Shown here one piece after another: positions 1 through 13,449 of a stretch of 64,000 bases of DNA. The notes beneath the pieces were generated by a model. The model did no database searches. It was given only the letters and a program-made list of their open reading frames with translations, and was not told the DNA's origin. This DNA comes from Saururus chinensis (lineage: Eukaryota; Streptophyta; Magnoliopsida; Piperales; Saururaceae): positions 14,848,995 through 14,912,994 of the forward strand of contig CP141142.1 of NCBI GenBank assembly GCA_035235625.1, in the 5' to 3' direction. The position numbers and the translations under genes are program-made. The stretch's first letter is position 1. Each line of letters begins with the position of its first letter.

Positions 1-1322
1 GCATTCAGATTAGTCAATTAGATCTTTTGTTGCTGCTCTCAAGTGATATTTTTCCTTCCCACTTTTACTTAAACTTGTCATTGTAGTATTTAATTTGTTT
101 AACATTGTTGACAATGTTTGGTTTAGGTTAGTGGGTATAGGAAGATATTGTCCTCTCTAATTTAGGATGTTTTAGCATATTTTCTTTATTTTTTTAATAT
201 TTTTCATTTTTATTCTTGTTTTCTTTTAATGCATATGTCTATTTTTAAAGAGACCAATTTCACATAGAAAATGCAACTAAAATAATTATGGGAAGAAAGC
301 AATCGAGTTAAATAATTTCTTTTATATTTCTATCATCTTGGACATTTGTACTTATATTTTCAATCATTTGCACACACTTGAAATATATAGAAATATAATT
401 TCATGATTTGTTGCTTAAAATCTTAGTAGGATATTCTTAACCGAACATATTTTTTAAAACATTGTACACTTGAGTTATTTTTAATGTTTCATGATAGAGT
501 TTGATGTTCGGCTATTATTTGAAATAAAAATTGAGTTGAGCATATAATGTGCCTATGAAAAAAATTAATGAAAAAATAGGTTGAGTGTATAATGTGCATA
601 TGAAGAAAAAGAAAAAGATGAAAAGATAGAAAATAAATTTGAATGAGGAAAAAAAGGTTTGTTTCTCTTCTCATTGAATAATCAGGCCTCGTTCCTAGGC
701 AAGCTTAGAAGATGTCAAAAAGGTGGAAACTTGAAATAAATTCTTTTTATGACTTATTTAACTAAGTTGTCTTTATAGTTTGAGCTATTAAGCTCAAAGG
801 GTGTTTCAACACCTAGTGCCTTGAGTCAACTAGATTGGGGACACTGACCTAACACTTGTTACATGAATGCTTTAGAAAGTATTTCACTAGTTGTAGTTTA
901 AGGAACAATACACTCTTATACCCTAAAATTGATTGAAAAAAAATTGACAAAAAAGCATATTGCATGGTAGTTTATTGTGCAATGTTATGGGTGAACGAGT
1001 GTCATTGTTATATTTTTGAGTTAGTTAACTTAACAAGCTTAGTTAATGGCTCACATTGAGATATGCTGGTTAATAAAAAATAATATTTTATGACTATAGA
1101 TTTCTACACTTCGTAATTTTTAAATGTATATATTTAGTTGTGAAACTATTTCCAAGATCAAGTTGTAGAATAGATGATTCTATAAGTGAAATTGATCAGA
1201 TTGAACTTATTTACTTATTTCAAGTATTAGTGGTTAGTTCATTTTAAAAATAGTTATATATTTTTCAGGGAAGATTAATTTTAGGGTGTTTGTTTTCTTT
1301 ATTTTTTTCTTAGGATTAGATA
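1..1322. other. AT-rich non-coding DNA, no gene recognised
   Basis: This stretch is strongly AT-rich with stops in all frames. It has one local imperfect duplication near 530-605, where a phrase ending in ATAATGTGC is repeated about 60 bases apart. I recognise no coding domain, terminal repeat or RNA gene. It lies just outside the left LTR of the next element and is probably older decayed repeat DNA. Confidence 0.6.
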
Positions 1323-2617
1323 TTGAAAGAACATATGTGTCATATGTAATGTTAGTTGGATAATTTTGTTTGACAAAACTATGTTAGAAACCTTAAGTAT
1401 GTAATTAGTCTTAGAAATCTGATTAGATATAGTTGTAGTCAATCAGGTTTGGAATTGATGAACTAGAAAAAATAGGAACAAACATGTTTTTATGGATGAA
1501 GACTGAAGACTAAAAAATATTGATGGTCTAAGAGGTTTATTAAGTACACATTATCATACAAAAGTCACTTGGAAAAGTTGTGAAGTGATTTTAGAGGTTT
1601 CAGACGGATTTTGGTTAAAAAGGGTAAAACTATCATTGAACACTTTCATGGATCGATTTCTAGATAGTACACTGGGAGAAAGGATCGAGCGGCACCTGAA
1701 TCAGCCATTTGTTAAATGAAGTGAGAGTTTATAGAGTAATTGGTCTGTAGATAGATTAATCGATAAAGGAGTCGTGCCCGAGGAAAATAGTGAATGATCT
1801 ATCGCTATTTGGAATGATCAATCACTAGTAGTCTTAGCTACCAAAAATAACTCTTTCCAGAAGAGAATTCATTGCTAATTGGAATCAAAGAGCCCATTTT
1901 ACTTGGAGACTTATATAAAGGCTTAGGTATGATGAATTTGAAGAGTTGAAAACCTAAAAAATATAAGAGAAAAAAAGGAGATTCTTTTAGTTATTGTTTT
2001 CTTAAAAAATTCACAAAATTCTTTAAGAAATTGTTCATGGTGAATTTATGGTGATGCACAACTAAAGTGAGAAGATTTCAACAGCAAATTCAAGATAAGA
2101 GTTAGTTAATTTCTTCAAATAGAGTTGAAAAATATTAAGAGGTAAATTAAAAACTAAAGGAGTATTTGCTTGAGTTGCTATAAGAAGATGGAGAACAAAA
2201 CATAAAAAGAGAAAGCTTCAAGGATTCAAACATGATAAAATGAAGGCTCACATTTACAATGAAGAAGATTAAACAAAGGTGTTTGTGTTAGGTTTAGAGG
2301 TTGGTTGGTTGTTTTGTTTCTTGTTATTTCTATATCTTACAAATGCAATAATTTAGCCTTGATTGATGCATGTTATGGTTTTTTAACCAAGTTTGGGTTT
2401 TCCACATAAAAATTTGTGTGTGTTTTTGTGGTGTGCATGTTTAGTTAAATGTTTCGATTGATCATGAATGATGATTAAACATTAGGATTTTTTTATTCTA
2501 TTTTAAAATAAATTCCTATGCATAAATGTTAAACTCTTAATTGTTTACTTACGAAAGTACTAGGGTTTGGAATTGTCTAGTTATACACTATTTCCATCTT
2601 GGTAGATATTAAGCTCT
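1323..2617 (+). repeat. 5' LTR of the Sirevirus-like copia element
   Basis: The segment is alignable over most of its length to 13450-14125, including TTTATTAAGTACACATT (1546-1562 here) and the GATTGATCATGAATGA phrase. The right edge is set near AAGCTCTCA, just before a sequence resembling an initiator-Met primer site (GTGGTAGCAGATGAC). Its 3' partner is shorter, mainly because it lacks the segment corresponding to about 1620-2190. Confidence 0.6.
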
Positions 2618-2892
2618 CAAGTGGTAGCAGATGACTATTGTTGAAAATTGAAGTTTATTTCATGCTTCATAAGTTTGTTTAATCTTCCTATATTTTGATT
2701 TCTAAATCTATTTATCTTGTGTTAGTATTTAATATTTTTATTGTACTTAGTTTACTTCTTTTTCACTTAGAATTGCTTGTTAAACTTGCTGAGTTGTGTG
2801 CCATAATTAGTGATTTTTTTCCTTATATATTTCTTCTAGCTTTGAGTGCTTAAAAATTGTTGCTTGGGTGGTTTAAATTTATTTTATCTTAA

Positions 2893-4758
2893 TGGCTACT
2901 TTAAATAATTCAATGAATGAACATGGAGATTTAGGGAATCTTATGAATCATCCACCATTGTTTGATAGCCAAAATTATTTTATATTGGAAAAATTGGATG
3001 GGAGCGTTTATTTAAGCACTTGATGGCAATGTTTGGAATGCAGTGATTAAAGGTTGGAATCCTCCAATGACCAAATACAAAATAGAAATTTAATATTAAA
3101 AGTAGAGAGGAAATGGGATGAAAATGAAAAAAAACTTGTAAATCAAAACAACAAGTCTTTAGTGCATTATGTAATGTCATAGGAAAGTCACAACATAGAT
3201 TAATATCAAATTGGACATCCGCAATGGTTGCATGAGAAATGATAATGAGTAAAGATGAAAGAATTTCTTAGTACTATGCTAAGATATCGAATAGAGTTAA
3301 CACTTGTGATCCATTAGAGTAGCCCATTCTTGACTACCTAGTTGTGAGAAAATTATTAAGGTCCTCCTCCAAATTCAAAATAAAGGTGGCAACAATTGCT
3401 GAATTTGAAAAGCTAGACATGTTAGATATTGAGCAGCTTATTGGGAACCTTAGAACCTTTGAGATGCAAAAAGAATATTCTGAAAATAAAAAAGAATTAT
3501 TTGACAAATCCAAGTGAAAACAATCTGCCCTTAAAGCATATAAGAGAACTTCTAAAAACAATAAAGCTTTGAACACCTTAGGAAAATCAGAAGAATTTGA
3601 GGATGATGAAGAATTAATGCTCTCGTTGGACAAAAATTTTAAGAAATTTATGAAATCTGAAAACTTTAGGTTTGAGATATATGGGTCCAAATTTAAGGAA
3701 GATACAAAGGGATATGAAAGTTGAGTGGCAAAATAAACAAGAAAAGAAGAATATGAATTGTTTTGAATGTGGTAAGTGAGGTCATTTTGCTACTGATTGA
3801 CTTAACAATAATTATGATAATTCTTCTAATAATAAGCCTATGAAATCAAAGGGGTTTGATAACTAGTGAAAGAGCAAGGTACTTAAACCAACTTTCTTTG
3901 ATGAGGGTTCATTTAATGAATATGAGATGTGTAACTATACTACTTTCTATGTAATTGTGAATGAAGATAGTTCTGGAGAAGAGTCTCGTGAGTCCACTTT
4001 TCTTGAAGAGAACTTAAAGTCTTGATGTGCCCGGAGTAGGCACAATCGGTACAAGACGTTCTACGTTGGAAAGAGAGGAAGGAAAAGTAATTAAATAACA
4101 AAGGAACTAACTGAGATTCATCATGCCGACCCAAGGAGGAAGACGACCCTTTATGGGGAGTCACGCCGTCCAACATCGGGACCCGTGCTGCTAGTGGGCC
4201 CAGCTATCTCATGGCCCACTAGCGCGCCTAAACCAGTTCTATTACAATAATAATGTCATTCTACGGCTGATTCAAGGGAAACTAGCCTAAGTTATTGAAA
4301 GAAATAATAGTCTAGTGTACTCAAATAAAGATAAGCAATGCATCAAGTGCACGTGCACAACAAGTCTAACTTTGACAATAATGAGTACAAAAAGTTCTTC
4401 CAACAATTCTTAGTTTTAACTTGAAAGACTAAAAATATTGAGAAAAAATTAGAAAAGAAAGATAATAAGTTACTTGTCTTTTTAAGAGGCAAATAGGTTA
4501 GTGGAGTTGAACATCAAACTTGAGAAAGAAATGAGTGCCTTTAAGAAAGACCTTGAGAATGAAAAAGAGAAGTCTATTTCTCTTAATAGAGAACTTATGT
4601 TCTCTAAAGAGAAATTAGATTGATTTAAGAGTGGGAAGAAGAAGTTAAAGACCATGTTTGAGCATTGGTTAAACCGATAAGATGTGTTTAGGTTTAGGAA
4701 TTGCTTGACTACCCCCTTAGAAAAACCTACTATCTTTGTGAAGGTGAAAGAGAGTGAT
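2893..4758 (+). pseudogene. Copia gag remnant (UBN2-type, zinc knuckle, coiled coil), 5' part
   Basis: In broken frames this reads like plant copia gag. It opens MATLNNSMNEHG, followed by PPLFDSQNYF, which resembles the N-terminal gag motif. At 3749-3800 it reads CFEC-GK-(stop)-GHFATD, a CCHC zinc knuckle whose last cysteine codon is now TGA. After the solo LTR it continues with a Glu/Lys-rich stretch at 4495-4660 (LEKEMSAFKKDLENEKEKS), which is strongly coiled-coil in character. Multiple stops and frameshifts make it non-functional. It is interrupted at 4022 by a solo LTR and cut at 4758 by a complete LTR element, beyond which gag resumes at 7543. Confidence 0.65.
4023..4362. mobile_element. 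Solo LTR with 5-bp target duplication AGTCT
   Basis: The element begins TGATGTGCCCGG and ends GTGCACAACA. It is flanked on both sides by AGTCT (4018-4022 and 4363-4367). It is related to the gypsy LTR at 47091-47402: both open with a TGTGCCCG...GTAGGCACAATCGGTAC-like phrase, contain a TAGTGGGCC/GGCCCACTAG motif, and end in ACAACA. It is therefore a solo LTR from that gypsy family, inserted into copia gag and left by LTR-LTR recombination. Confidence 0.85.
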
Positions 4759-7537
4759 TGTTGTGAACGTCCTAAGGGCCTATCACTGGGGTCCATGTGC
4801 CACTAGGATAGGTTTAATTATATCATTGTTTAATAAGGGTATTTATGTCAATAGGTTAATTAGGGTTATTAGTGGTTTTCATTTAATTAAGTTAATGAGC
4901 CTTAGGCGCTTGTTAGTGAGCCCATTAGTTAGTCTATTTATGTGTAAGGGTTATGCCCTAATTTGGATTATGAAATGAATTAATGAGTCTAATCCTCTTG
5001 TCTCTCCCTCCTGTCCAGCAGCCATGCCGCTCCCTCTCCTCTTTCCTGGCCATCCTGCGCTGCTCCCTTCCCATTACTGAGCTGCCAGGCCATTGTGGAC
5101 ACCAGTCCACAACATTGGTATCAAAGACATCAATCCGTGGAATCATCGCTTATGCTCTATCAATAGGTCTGTTGCAACAAATCTCGCACGTCCACCACCA
5201 TCAACAAATCCACCACCTCTGCACAATGACTAGCCAATCATCCCTCTAGTTCATGCCCCATTTTGCGAGGAACACCAACTCTAGGCCCATCATCAGCGAC
5301 GAGATTCCTCTATCGGGCCCGACGGAGAGAGGGTTCATGTCCTGTCCATTTCAGAGGAGCTTCTTGCAAGGCGGATACTGCTTCCACCACTTCCAGCCCA
5401 AGTTCAGGAAGGCATCCCTAATTCTGACGATCAAGAGAGCTATGTCCAAGACCATTGCCTTCCGGGGTGGGCAGAACTCAGTCATGGCTCCCGTCAAAGG
5501 CCCAATTTTGGCCAAGGATTTCGATTGGACGTCTGGCATACCGGAGAGGATTGGGCAAGAGAATCTCACTGTCAGCAGCACCACCAACTTGAGCTTGGAT
5601 TTGAGTCTGGAGGACGATGATTCCTTAGAAGGGTAGAACCTCTAATGGGTGCAGGGGAAAGTAGGGGAGGATCGGGTTCATGTTGTGGAAGCCTTGACTC
5701 CGGTGAGTTATGGCCTCCAACGATCCTGTCCTCAACTTGAGCCGCTCCTCCATATACCAGCTTTTGGCGATTGAGAGTGCATGCTAGGAGTGGCAAATGT
5801 TCCAGGTTGTTCAACAGGGTGTCTCGGAATCACAACACAGTCAGCCACCTGGGACAGATATGGCGCTGGAGACCCCAAGTGTTGGAATCAGCCCCTCCGG
5901 CATCTGGTCGGGTTAGTTTCCCTCCTGGGCAGGCTTCAACTATGGATCTCTCACCGGTGAGCGCAGATCAAACCATAACTCCAGCCTCAGCAGCCAAAAC
6001 TTCCACCAGCTCATTGGATTTCCTTGCTCGGTAAAGGAGGAGGTGTTTCTAGATGGCACGCTGGACATCAAAGATGGCCACCATAGACAAAGACGCCTCT
6101 TTTTCCCCACCCTCTTGCCCTTGGAGTGGCCTGCGCTCCAGTCGCCAGTTTGTTTTGCCTCCAGCTCCACACCTGTCTCAGCGCCTCATCGCCTAAACCC
6201 CGGCCTCATCCACCTCCACCCATTCACCTCCACCACAAATGTAGGCGCCATTGTAGTGCCGGATGAACAGTCGGTGTTTTCTTCCTCAAAATTGTCTCAA
6301 TCTTTAGGCCATCTGGAGCAATTTTCCCATGCTGGAGAAGATGTTGGCCTGATCCCACGGGATTGCTCTAGAAGTCCGATGCATATCTCTATGGCTGGAG
6401 GTGTTGTGCTCCGTTCCATTGGGATTGCTCTCGAAGTCCTGATCAAACGGGATTTTCCTTTCAATTTGGATCTGATTTCTCTGATGCCCCATCGACAGTT
6501 TTTGACGGAGAGACGCCTCTTCAGGAAATTGCCTGGTGTAGCCTTTCTACGCCTGCTGCCTAAATGTTGCGCTGATGCATACAGTAGTTTGGGTCATGCA
6601 TGCACCTGCCCTACTTATCCGCATGGTCATGAACCAGTTGCAAGTCCTGAAATGCCCCTTGCACACCACTGCTTTCAGATGAAACAGGCTTGGTTGGGTC
6701 CGGTTTCAAGTATCATTAGACAAAGCCCATACTTGGCGCCCACCATGGGGCCAGGGCCTACTTCTTGCTCCATGCATCTGCCACTTCACTTTGGTCCTTG
6801 ACCACGAATACGCCATTACCGTCCACTTATGACCCTGCCCTGCTAGTTGGAGACATGTGCGGGCAGTCTACTTTGTCTCGCACCCAATAAGCTGAGCCCA
6901 TTCCATTGCTCTGCCACCTCCATCATCTCTTGTCCCTACCGACAACATTTATACCTTACCCTTGGATTCTATTAACTGCACTCCCACCATGTTTGTGTTG
7001 GCTTATGCAAGTCTGCTTTTGAGTAATGTCCCACTATCTCCATCATTCTAGGTGTCTCATCCACAGTTCTAGACCGGCTGTTCACAGTGGAGCTATGGTG
7101 GGCCCGATGCTTAGAGTTTTTAGGGCCACCTCGGGGATGAGGTGATGTGTAAGTAAAGCGTGGTGGATTGTTGTGCACATACTAAGGGTCTATCACTGGG
7201 GTCTATGTGCGAGTAGGAAAGGTTTTAATTATGTCATTGTTTAATAAGGGCATTTAGGTCAATAAGTTAATTAGGGTTATTAATAGTTTTCTTTTAATTA
7301 AGTTAATGGGCCTTAGGCGCCTGTTAGTGAGCCCATTAGTTAGTCTATTTAAGTGTAAGGGTTTTGCCCTAATTTAGATTATGAAATGAATTAATGAGTC
7401 TAATCCTCTTGTCTTCTCCCTTTTCGCTCCCTCCTATTTGGCGGTCATGCCGCTCCCTCTCCCTTTTCCCGGTTGTCCTGCGCCTCTCCCTTCCCATTAT
7501 CGGGTTGCTAGGCCCTTGTGGACACTGGTCCACAACA
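4759..7537 (+). mobile_element. Complete small non-autonomous LTR retrotransposon, TSD GTGAT
   Basis: The LTRs are 4759-5114 (356 bp) and 7169-7537 (369 bp); both begin TGTTGTG and end CACAACA. The 5-bp duplication GTGAT flanks the whole unit (4754-4758 and 7538-7542). A primer site, TTGGTATCAAAGAC (5115-5128), follows the left LTR, and a purine-rich AAAGCGTGGTGGAT precedes the right LTR. The 2.05 kb interior encodes no gag, protease, integrase or reverse transcriptase that I can recognise, so it must have been mobilised in trans. Its interior is clearly richer in GC than the surroundings. It sits in copia gag and is younger than that element. Confidence 0.9.
5253..6801 (+). other. GC-rich interior of the small LTR element with open frames, function unknown
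   Basis: Three open stretches lie in different frames: 5253-5636 (127 codons), 5771-6034 (87 codons) and 6043-6801 (252 codons). The first has a basic segment around residues 40-75 (FRKASLILTIKRAMSKTIAF) and an acidic tail. The third is Pro, Leu and His rich without a domain I know. The interior may be captured host sequence or a degenerate structural gene. The length of the third frame may partly reflect the high GC content, so I do not claim it is translated. Confidence 0.35.
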
Positions 7538-7542
7538 GTGAT

Positions 7543-7780
7543 AAACACCCTAAGATAATGCCCAACCCACCTAAGTCAAAAGAGAAATGAGTGAGAATAT
7601 GCTATAATTTTATGGGAGTGTGTGACATATGCCATAGAGATCCCCATACTAGAAAAGAGTGCCCAAAGAATCATCATTTAAAACACAGGTCAAAGAAGAA
7701 GGAAAAAAAGCACTCTGCCCATGTGACCCCTAAGCTACCCCATCATTTGGTTGAAAAGAAAATGAAGAAAGTATGAGTGA
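7543..7780 (+). pseudogene. Copia gag remnant continued, CCHC knuckle
   Basis: This is the continuation of the gag sequence split by the element at 4759-7537. An 61-codon open stretch (7591-7776) contains CDICHRDPHTRKEC, a textbook CX2CX4HX4C zinc knuckle, followed by a lysine-rich tail. That arrangement is a nucleic-acid-binding end of a retrotransposon gag. The reading frame stops at 7776, after which I find no protease or integrase. Confidence 0.6.
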
Positions 7781-10700
7781 CGAAGATTGATCTTAAGCAT
7801 TAAAGGATCAATTAAGAAGAACTCCTTAGATTGCCTTAGGATAGGTTGGCAAGGCAAAGCTAAAGAGCTTGTCATCTTTAAGTAAAGAGTCTTGATAATT
7901 TTTGTCCATGATTTGATTCTTTCTATCGTTTGGACAACAAATGTTTTAGTTTTTATCACATTTTTATTTGTTTCATGTAATATAGAATATGATAAAAATG
8001 CAAAAAAAATAGTGTAGTCTTTTTTTTGTTTTTGCAGTTGTCTTCAATTTTGTTTTTTATTAGTTCAACTCTTAAAACATAATGAAATTAACTTTCTTTC
8101 AAGATAAAAAATAACATGATTAATGGTCAAAATACCTTAATGAAAAGAAGGATACACCAAGGAGAGTAAAGATTGATTTGATTTTCTTTTACTTGATGTT
8201 CCAATTCTCTGTTTTTAAAATTTGTCCATATCATGTTTAGACTCAAGTCACTTATGAATTAAAATCAAGAGAGAATTCTTAAACATAAGTTGACTTAGGC
8301 ATTTGAATTTTAGTGGAGTTATGCTAGATTTCTATTTAGCATTCAAAAGAAGAAAGTTCTATGTAATGTACTTTAAAGGTTGTAAGTTTTAAATATGTCA
8401 ATACCATTTATTCAAAGGAAATTATTTTTGTAAAGATGATGGGGAAGGGGTACCCACATAGGTCGGCCTAGGCTAATGTGAAGCTCCTATTTGCTTGACT
8501 TTAAGAAAAATGAATAAAAAAGAAAGAAAAAGAACGAAAAAAATTATAAATGATGCTAGTAGAAAGGTTTTAGAAAAGCTCTACTCTAGAAAAATGATTT
8601 GAGGAAAAATATCATAACTCAGGAAAGGCACGAGCATATTATTATTGAGCTTTGTTTTTATTCTTTTAGAAGACATTATACATAGATTTTAGCTAAAATG
8701 AGTTGAAAAAAATGAACTTTGTCTTTATTAAGCTTTAAACAAATTTGTCTCAGTTTGAACATGAGTGATCTTGCAAGATTCAAAATTAAAAGAGACAAAA
8801 GATAAAAACATTGGCTACTTCTCCAAAAATAAATAAAAGAGAGTTGAAGTGTCAAGAAGGAAAAATGAAAATTGGCAATAACATACTAATGAAGTTGACT
8901 AATCTAAGGCAAGATGTTCATGAACATAATTTATAGATGTAATTGGATTAAAGAAAAATTAATTAAAAAATTGTCAAAAGGAGCTCAACGATGATGTTTT
9001 CAAAGTTTGATTTTTAAATCAAGTTTTATTTGTCAAAAAAATCTTATTTGAATTATAATTTTTTGTAACATTTTTAGGAATTTATTAGAATTTTTTGAAT
9101 TTTTTATATTTTCTTAATTTTTTTAAAATTAAAAAAGCATATTTTTCTCAAGGTCAATCAGTTGATGCCTAGAGGAATCAATTACCGGTCATGTTTCTTA
9201 ACAAAGTACAATCTTTTAAAAATGGGTGAAGCCCATAATCACCCTGATTCAGCTCCAAAAACATTTGAGAGATGTGAAAGCTGGAGATAAGGCAATTTGG
9301 GCGAAGTTTGTGCGAGATTCACTGGTTTTGTTATCAAAATCAAGATCTCGCGGCCACGGTGAGTTACAAACTAATTTTTTTATTTTTAGTATGTTTTTAC
9401 TGGAATTTAATGATTTTTGAATTCATAAGATTATTAAAAATAGCCTAATCTAAATTTTCATAAATTTTCAAGTGATTTGCACCACCAGATTTTTATATTT
9501 CATGAAAATTAGGTGTAGATCCAGTTATGACTTTTGTTCTAATCATTGATATCTATCTTGTATCAAAATTTGAAGTCAATCAGACACAAAAAGTTTTAGG
9601 GTTTTATTTAAATTCAAAATTCTAATTTTTAACTCTCATTTCAACGATTTTTTATGTTTTAGGACTTTATTTATATCATGTAACACTCATAGTTTTGAAA
9701 AAAAATTGAATATTTTTAATTATAATATTGTAGACTAAATTACTTAAGAAAATAGTATTGATTATAGGTGAGAAAGTAAAGAAATAACGATGTATTTTGA
9801 AGTTTGGTGTTTCGTCAATGAAAAATCAATACATCAATAAACTCACTGGAGAAATAGTATGTTCACCGTCGGCAACATTTGATGTGTCGATGAACTTACT
9901 ACTGGAACAATGAAGGCTATGTTGATAATATTCGACGAGTCGATGGACTCATTAATGAAGTTGTAATCTCATTGTCGGTAAGGTTTGACAAGTTGTGGTG
10001 CGGGAACCAACATGCTGACTGTTGCAGAACTGTTCAAAAGTAGTTTCGGGCAGTTTTTATTGGTGGTTATGCACTAAAATTCTATTCTTAGACTTGATTA
10101 TAAGTACCTTTGATAGATCTTTGACTCAAAGGGTATGGACTCCCCGACTTTAAAAGAAAGCGGTGGTTTAGGGCATACAAAGGAAGTAGAAATAAATTTG
10201 TTGAGATCTTTTCATTATTTGGGTTCAAATGTCAGATTGCTAACCTTAAATTAGGATACTAAGACAAGAAATGCATGCTATGGTTAAATTTAATTCAGAG
10301 TTGAATGTGATGCTTTGTTATTCTTGATGATAGTAATTTCATATGAATAACTTGCGTGAAGTAGCAAATCATTCTTCTAATATCCTTATGTGATAATTGA
10401 TCAACAAAACTAATGAATGATATGATTAGATTTCATGAGAGAAAGCTATTTAATGATTATCATAAAGTTCTAGAACTTTCTGTTCATCGGTAGTCATCGA
10501 CGGGTTGATGATGCTACCAATGTGCAAGGAAGAAATGTTAAAACAGTGTCAGTGAACCGATGATTAAATCGGTGACTTATCAGTGGGTCACCGACAATGA
10601 TATCAACATGTCGATGAGAACGTCCATGAGCATGATTTCTCTTCTTTCATTCCACTGTCGATAGGAGGGTTCGAAACATAGATGGGTTACTAATGTTCAT

Positions 10701-13449
10701 TGGTGATTTGTTGACACATCGATGAGTCCACTGACAATATGTCGGTGTTTGGGATTTTAGTAAAAGTTGTTATGAATGTTAGACTATTATTAAAAGTCTT
10801 AATAGAATGTTATTACCCGCATAAAGTTTTGAGTGTATGTGATGATGTTATGTATTTTGTGAGTGAAAATCCTTGTAATGGACACACCTAAGACTAATGT
10901 CATTTGACATTTTAGGTTAGAAGAACCCTCAGTGCTTTTGCTCTTCAAGTGAGTCTTAGCCATATCAACAAAAGGGGGTTGGTATGAAAAAGGACCAAAG
11001 TCTTCCAGCTCTCTAACAATGGGATTCATATGGAATCGCTTCCTTATCCCTAAAGTCATGTTCGAATGCACTAAAGCTTTAAAAGATGAGTAGTCCTGCA
11101 TAGTGCAATACAAGAGTTTTTGATGATCATGAAAATTAGAACTTTGACCACTTTGGTCCATGAGCCCCTAAGGGCCTTAGCTTCATAACTTGGATTAGGC
11201 GGGCATACTTTAGAATATCTAAAGTTAGAATGCATGTAGTTCTTAGTCTCGTGAGACAAGACTATACTCTAACACTATGAATACCATGTCATAGAGAACC
11301 TCTGACTCTCACTTAAGATGTTGGAGACTTCTAAGTGGTAGTCACGTTATATTGAAAAAGATTGATGATGCATGCTTGATTATTATACTTTTAATGATTG
11401 AAGAATGATGCTCTTCATGTTGAATTTATATGATGTTCTTTTAATGGGAATGTAATTAAGGTGTAAATCTTGAAAATTATAGTTCTTGTTTAGCCTTCCC
11501 ACAGGATATGCTCAGCATCCCTTATCAATGTAGGTTTTATAGAGGAATAGCAAGAGAGACACTTGTGCAAAGGAAGGAAGTGAAGACCTTGAATCTAAGT
11601 AGAGTTTATTTTCTAAACTTGCTAGTGATTTCTAGTTGAGGTGTGCAATTTTTAAGACATAGGCACGAGAGTGCCAATTACTTATAGTTGTATATATGAT
11701 ATTGATTGGTATGTACACAGACACAGACAATACCCTGTGAGATTTGGCTATAATTTTATTATATATATATATATGTAAAGACATGACAGCTAATTATCCT
11801 TATGTTCAAAAATTAGTAAGTCACACATCAGAATAACATATTTGTTGAAGGATGGACAAATAATTTTTTAAAATTTTTGTTTCCGCTGAATTTTATTCAA
11901 AAAATGAATTTGAAAATTTTCAAGGTGTCACAGTTTGATGATTAGTTTCTATTGATGTTTAGTCCTAGGCTTATTTCTTTGTATTAAAATTTAGAATGGG
12001 GAGAGCAAAGAGCATAAAGTGGCTAGTGAATCGGGTTCTGGTGACCACGGTGCATTATCAAGCCGGGAAGATAGAGTTAGGCCTATACGTTGTGAGCGTA
12101 GTGGAGTTCATGTGCCTTTAAAGACAACTGTGGATTGTATAGTAGCTCATCCATACTAGATTGATTACAATAGGATAATTTCTACCTTAATTCAAGTAGT
12201 TTACCCATGCTTAGTTAGACAATGATATTCATCTCTTAGACTGGATGATGATCTCACTAGTAGGAGTAAGTGGAGGCACGTAGGTGCATGTTTTGCCTCA
12301 GGTCATTACAAAGTTTATTCCATGTGAGAGGAGACCACTCACTTATCCACATTTTACTGGATATGTCTTTTTATCTGATAGTGAGTTGACTAGGAGATTG
12401 AATGAACTTCCTCAACACATAGAGCTTTATAGTTCATTCTTGCACATTCCATGACTTCTAATTATTGTTAACTACATGTTATTGCTCAGTATGACATTTG
12501 GAATGCTAGGAAAGAGAGAGTTGATCACACAATGACCTAGGTTTTACATCTTCTATTAGAGTCAGAGTAAGAGTTAGATCTGTGATTGATCATTTTTTGT
12601 CGTATTATGACTTTTCTTGATAGACGTATGCACAAGATGCTGCCATATCCTAGCATTCTATGTAGAATATTCACTTCAAATCATTTTAGGATCCCACATA
12701 GTGAGACGATGACAATGGGGATGGGAGCATAGATGATGCAGTGGTTCAAAGTATGATGTCTCATTACAAGGGACAAAATGGAGAGGAGCAGTAGATGAGC
12801 CAACCCAATAGATTCAGCCATATCGACATGTGATGCATGTAGAGTTCAATGCATTTAGGGATGAGGTACGATATGGTCTTGCAGACATTAGACAGATGCT
12901 TTGAGATAGATTTTCATGAGCTGACAATGAGGGGGAGCAGTCTGATGTGGATGACGATGCAAGAGATGTTTGATGTTGTTTTTTTATCACTTTGTCATGT
13001 ATTCTTGTTATTAAACTTGTTTCAATTTAGTTTTTGTTTTATTTTACTATGAGATATATTTTGAAACTGATTATGTGATGGACATGGTTTTACTATGTGA
13101 ATTATTTATTTTTTCATGTCTTATGGTGATATTTATGATTTGTTTGAGCTAATTGAGTATTTTTGTTAATTGTTACTTAACTTTTTGCTTATTTGTGTCA
13201 AAAGGGGGGAGAAATGACTAATAAAAATCAAAGTTCTATTTTCATACTTACTTGGACAATACTATGCAAATCATTTTGATTTTATATGTGCAAAATAAGT
13301 ATAGGGTTATACTAGGTTCCAATGTTTCTATGTTAAGTCTTAGTGTTGTCGTCATATGTATAAAATGAAAGTCAATGAATAGTCATAAGTTGTAATTCTT
13401 TTTTTTTAATCTTGTAGTGTTTTGTCACCAAATAACCAAAGGGAAGATT
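7781..13449 (+). other. AT-rich 3' half of the Sirevirus-like element, env-position remnant
   Basis: No pol domains are visible. From about 12000 to 12960 a degenerate frame can be followed (for example RVRPIRCERSGVHVP near 12070 and DSELTRRLNELPQHIELYSS near 12380), which I cannot assign. Its place before the polypurine tract matches the extra ORF position of Sireviruses. From 9790-10000 and 10480-10760 there are recurring short phrases of the TCGATGA-CTCACTG type. A short open frame at 9226-9420 is not recognised. Confidence 0.35.

Noticed and set aside
3334-3690. 118-codon minus-strand open frame
   Set aside because: It is antisense to the copia gag remnant, whose plus-strand frames carry the recognisable zinc knuckle.
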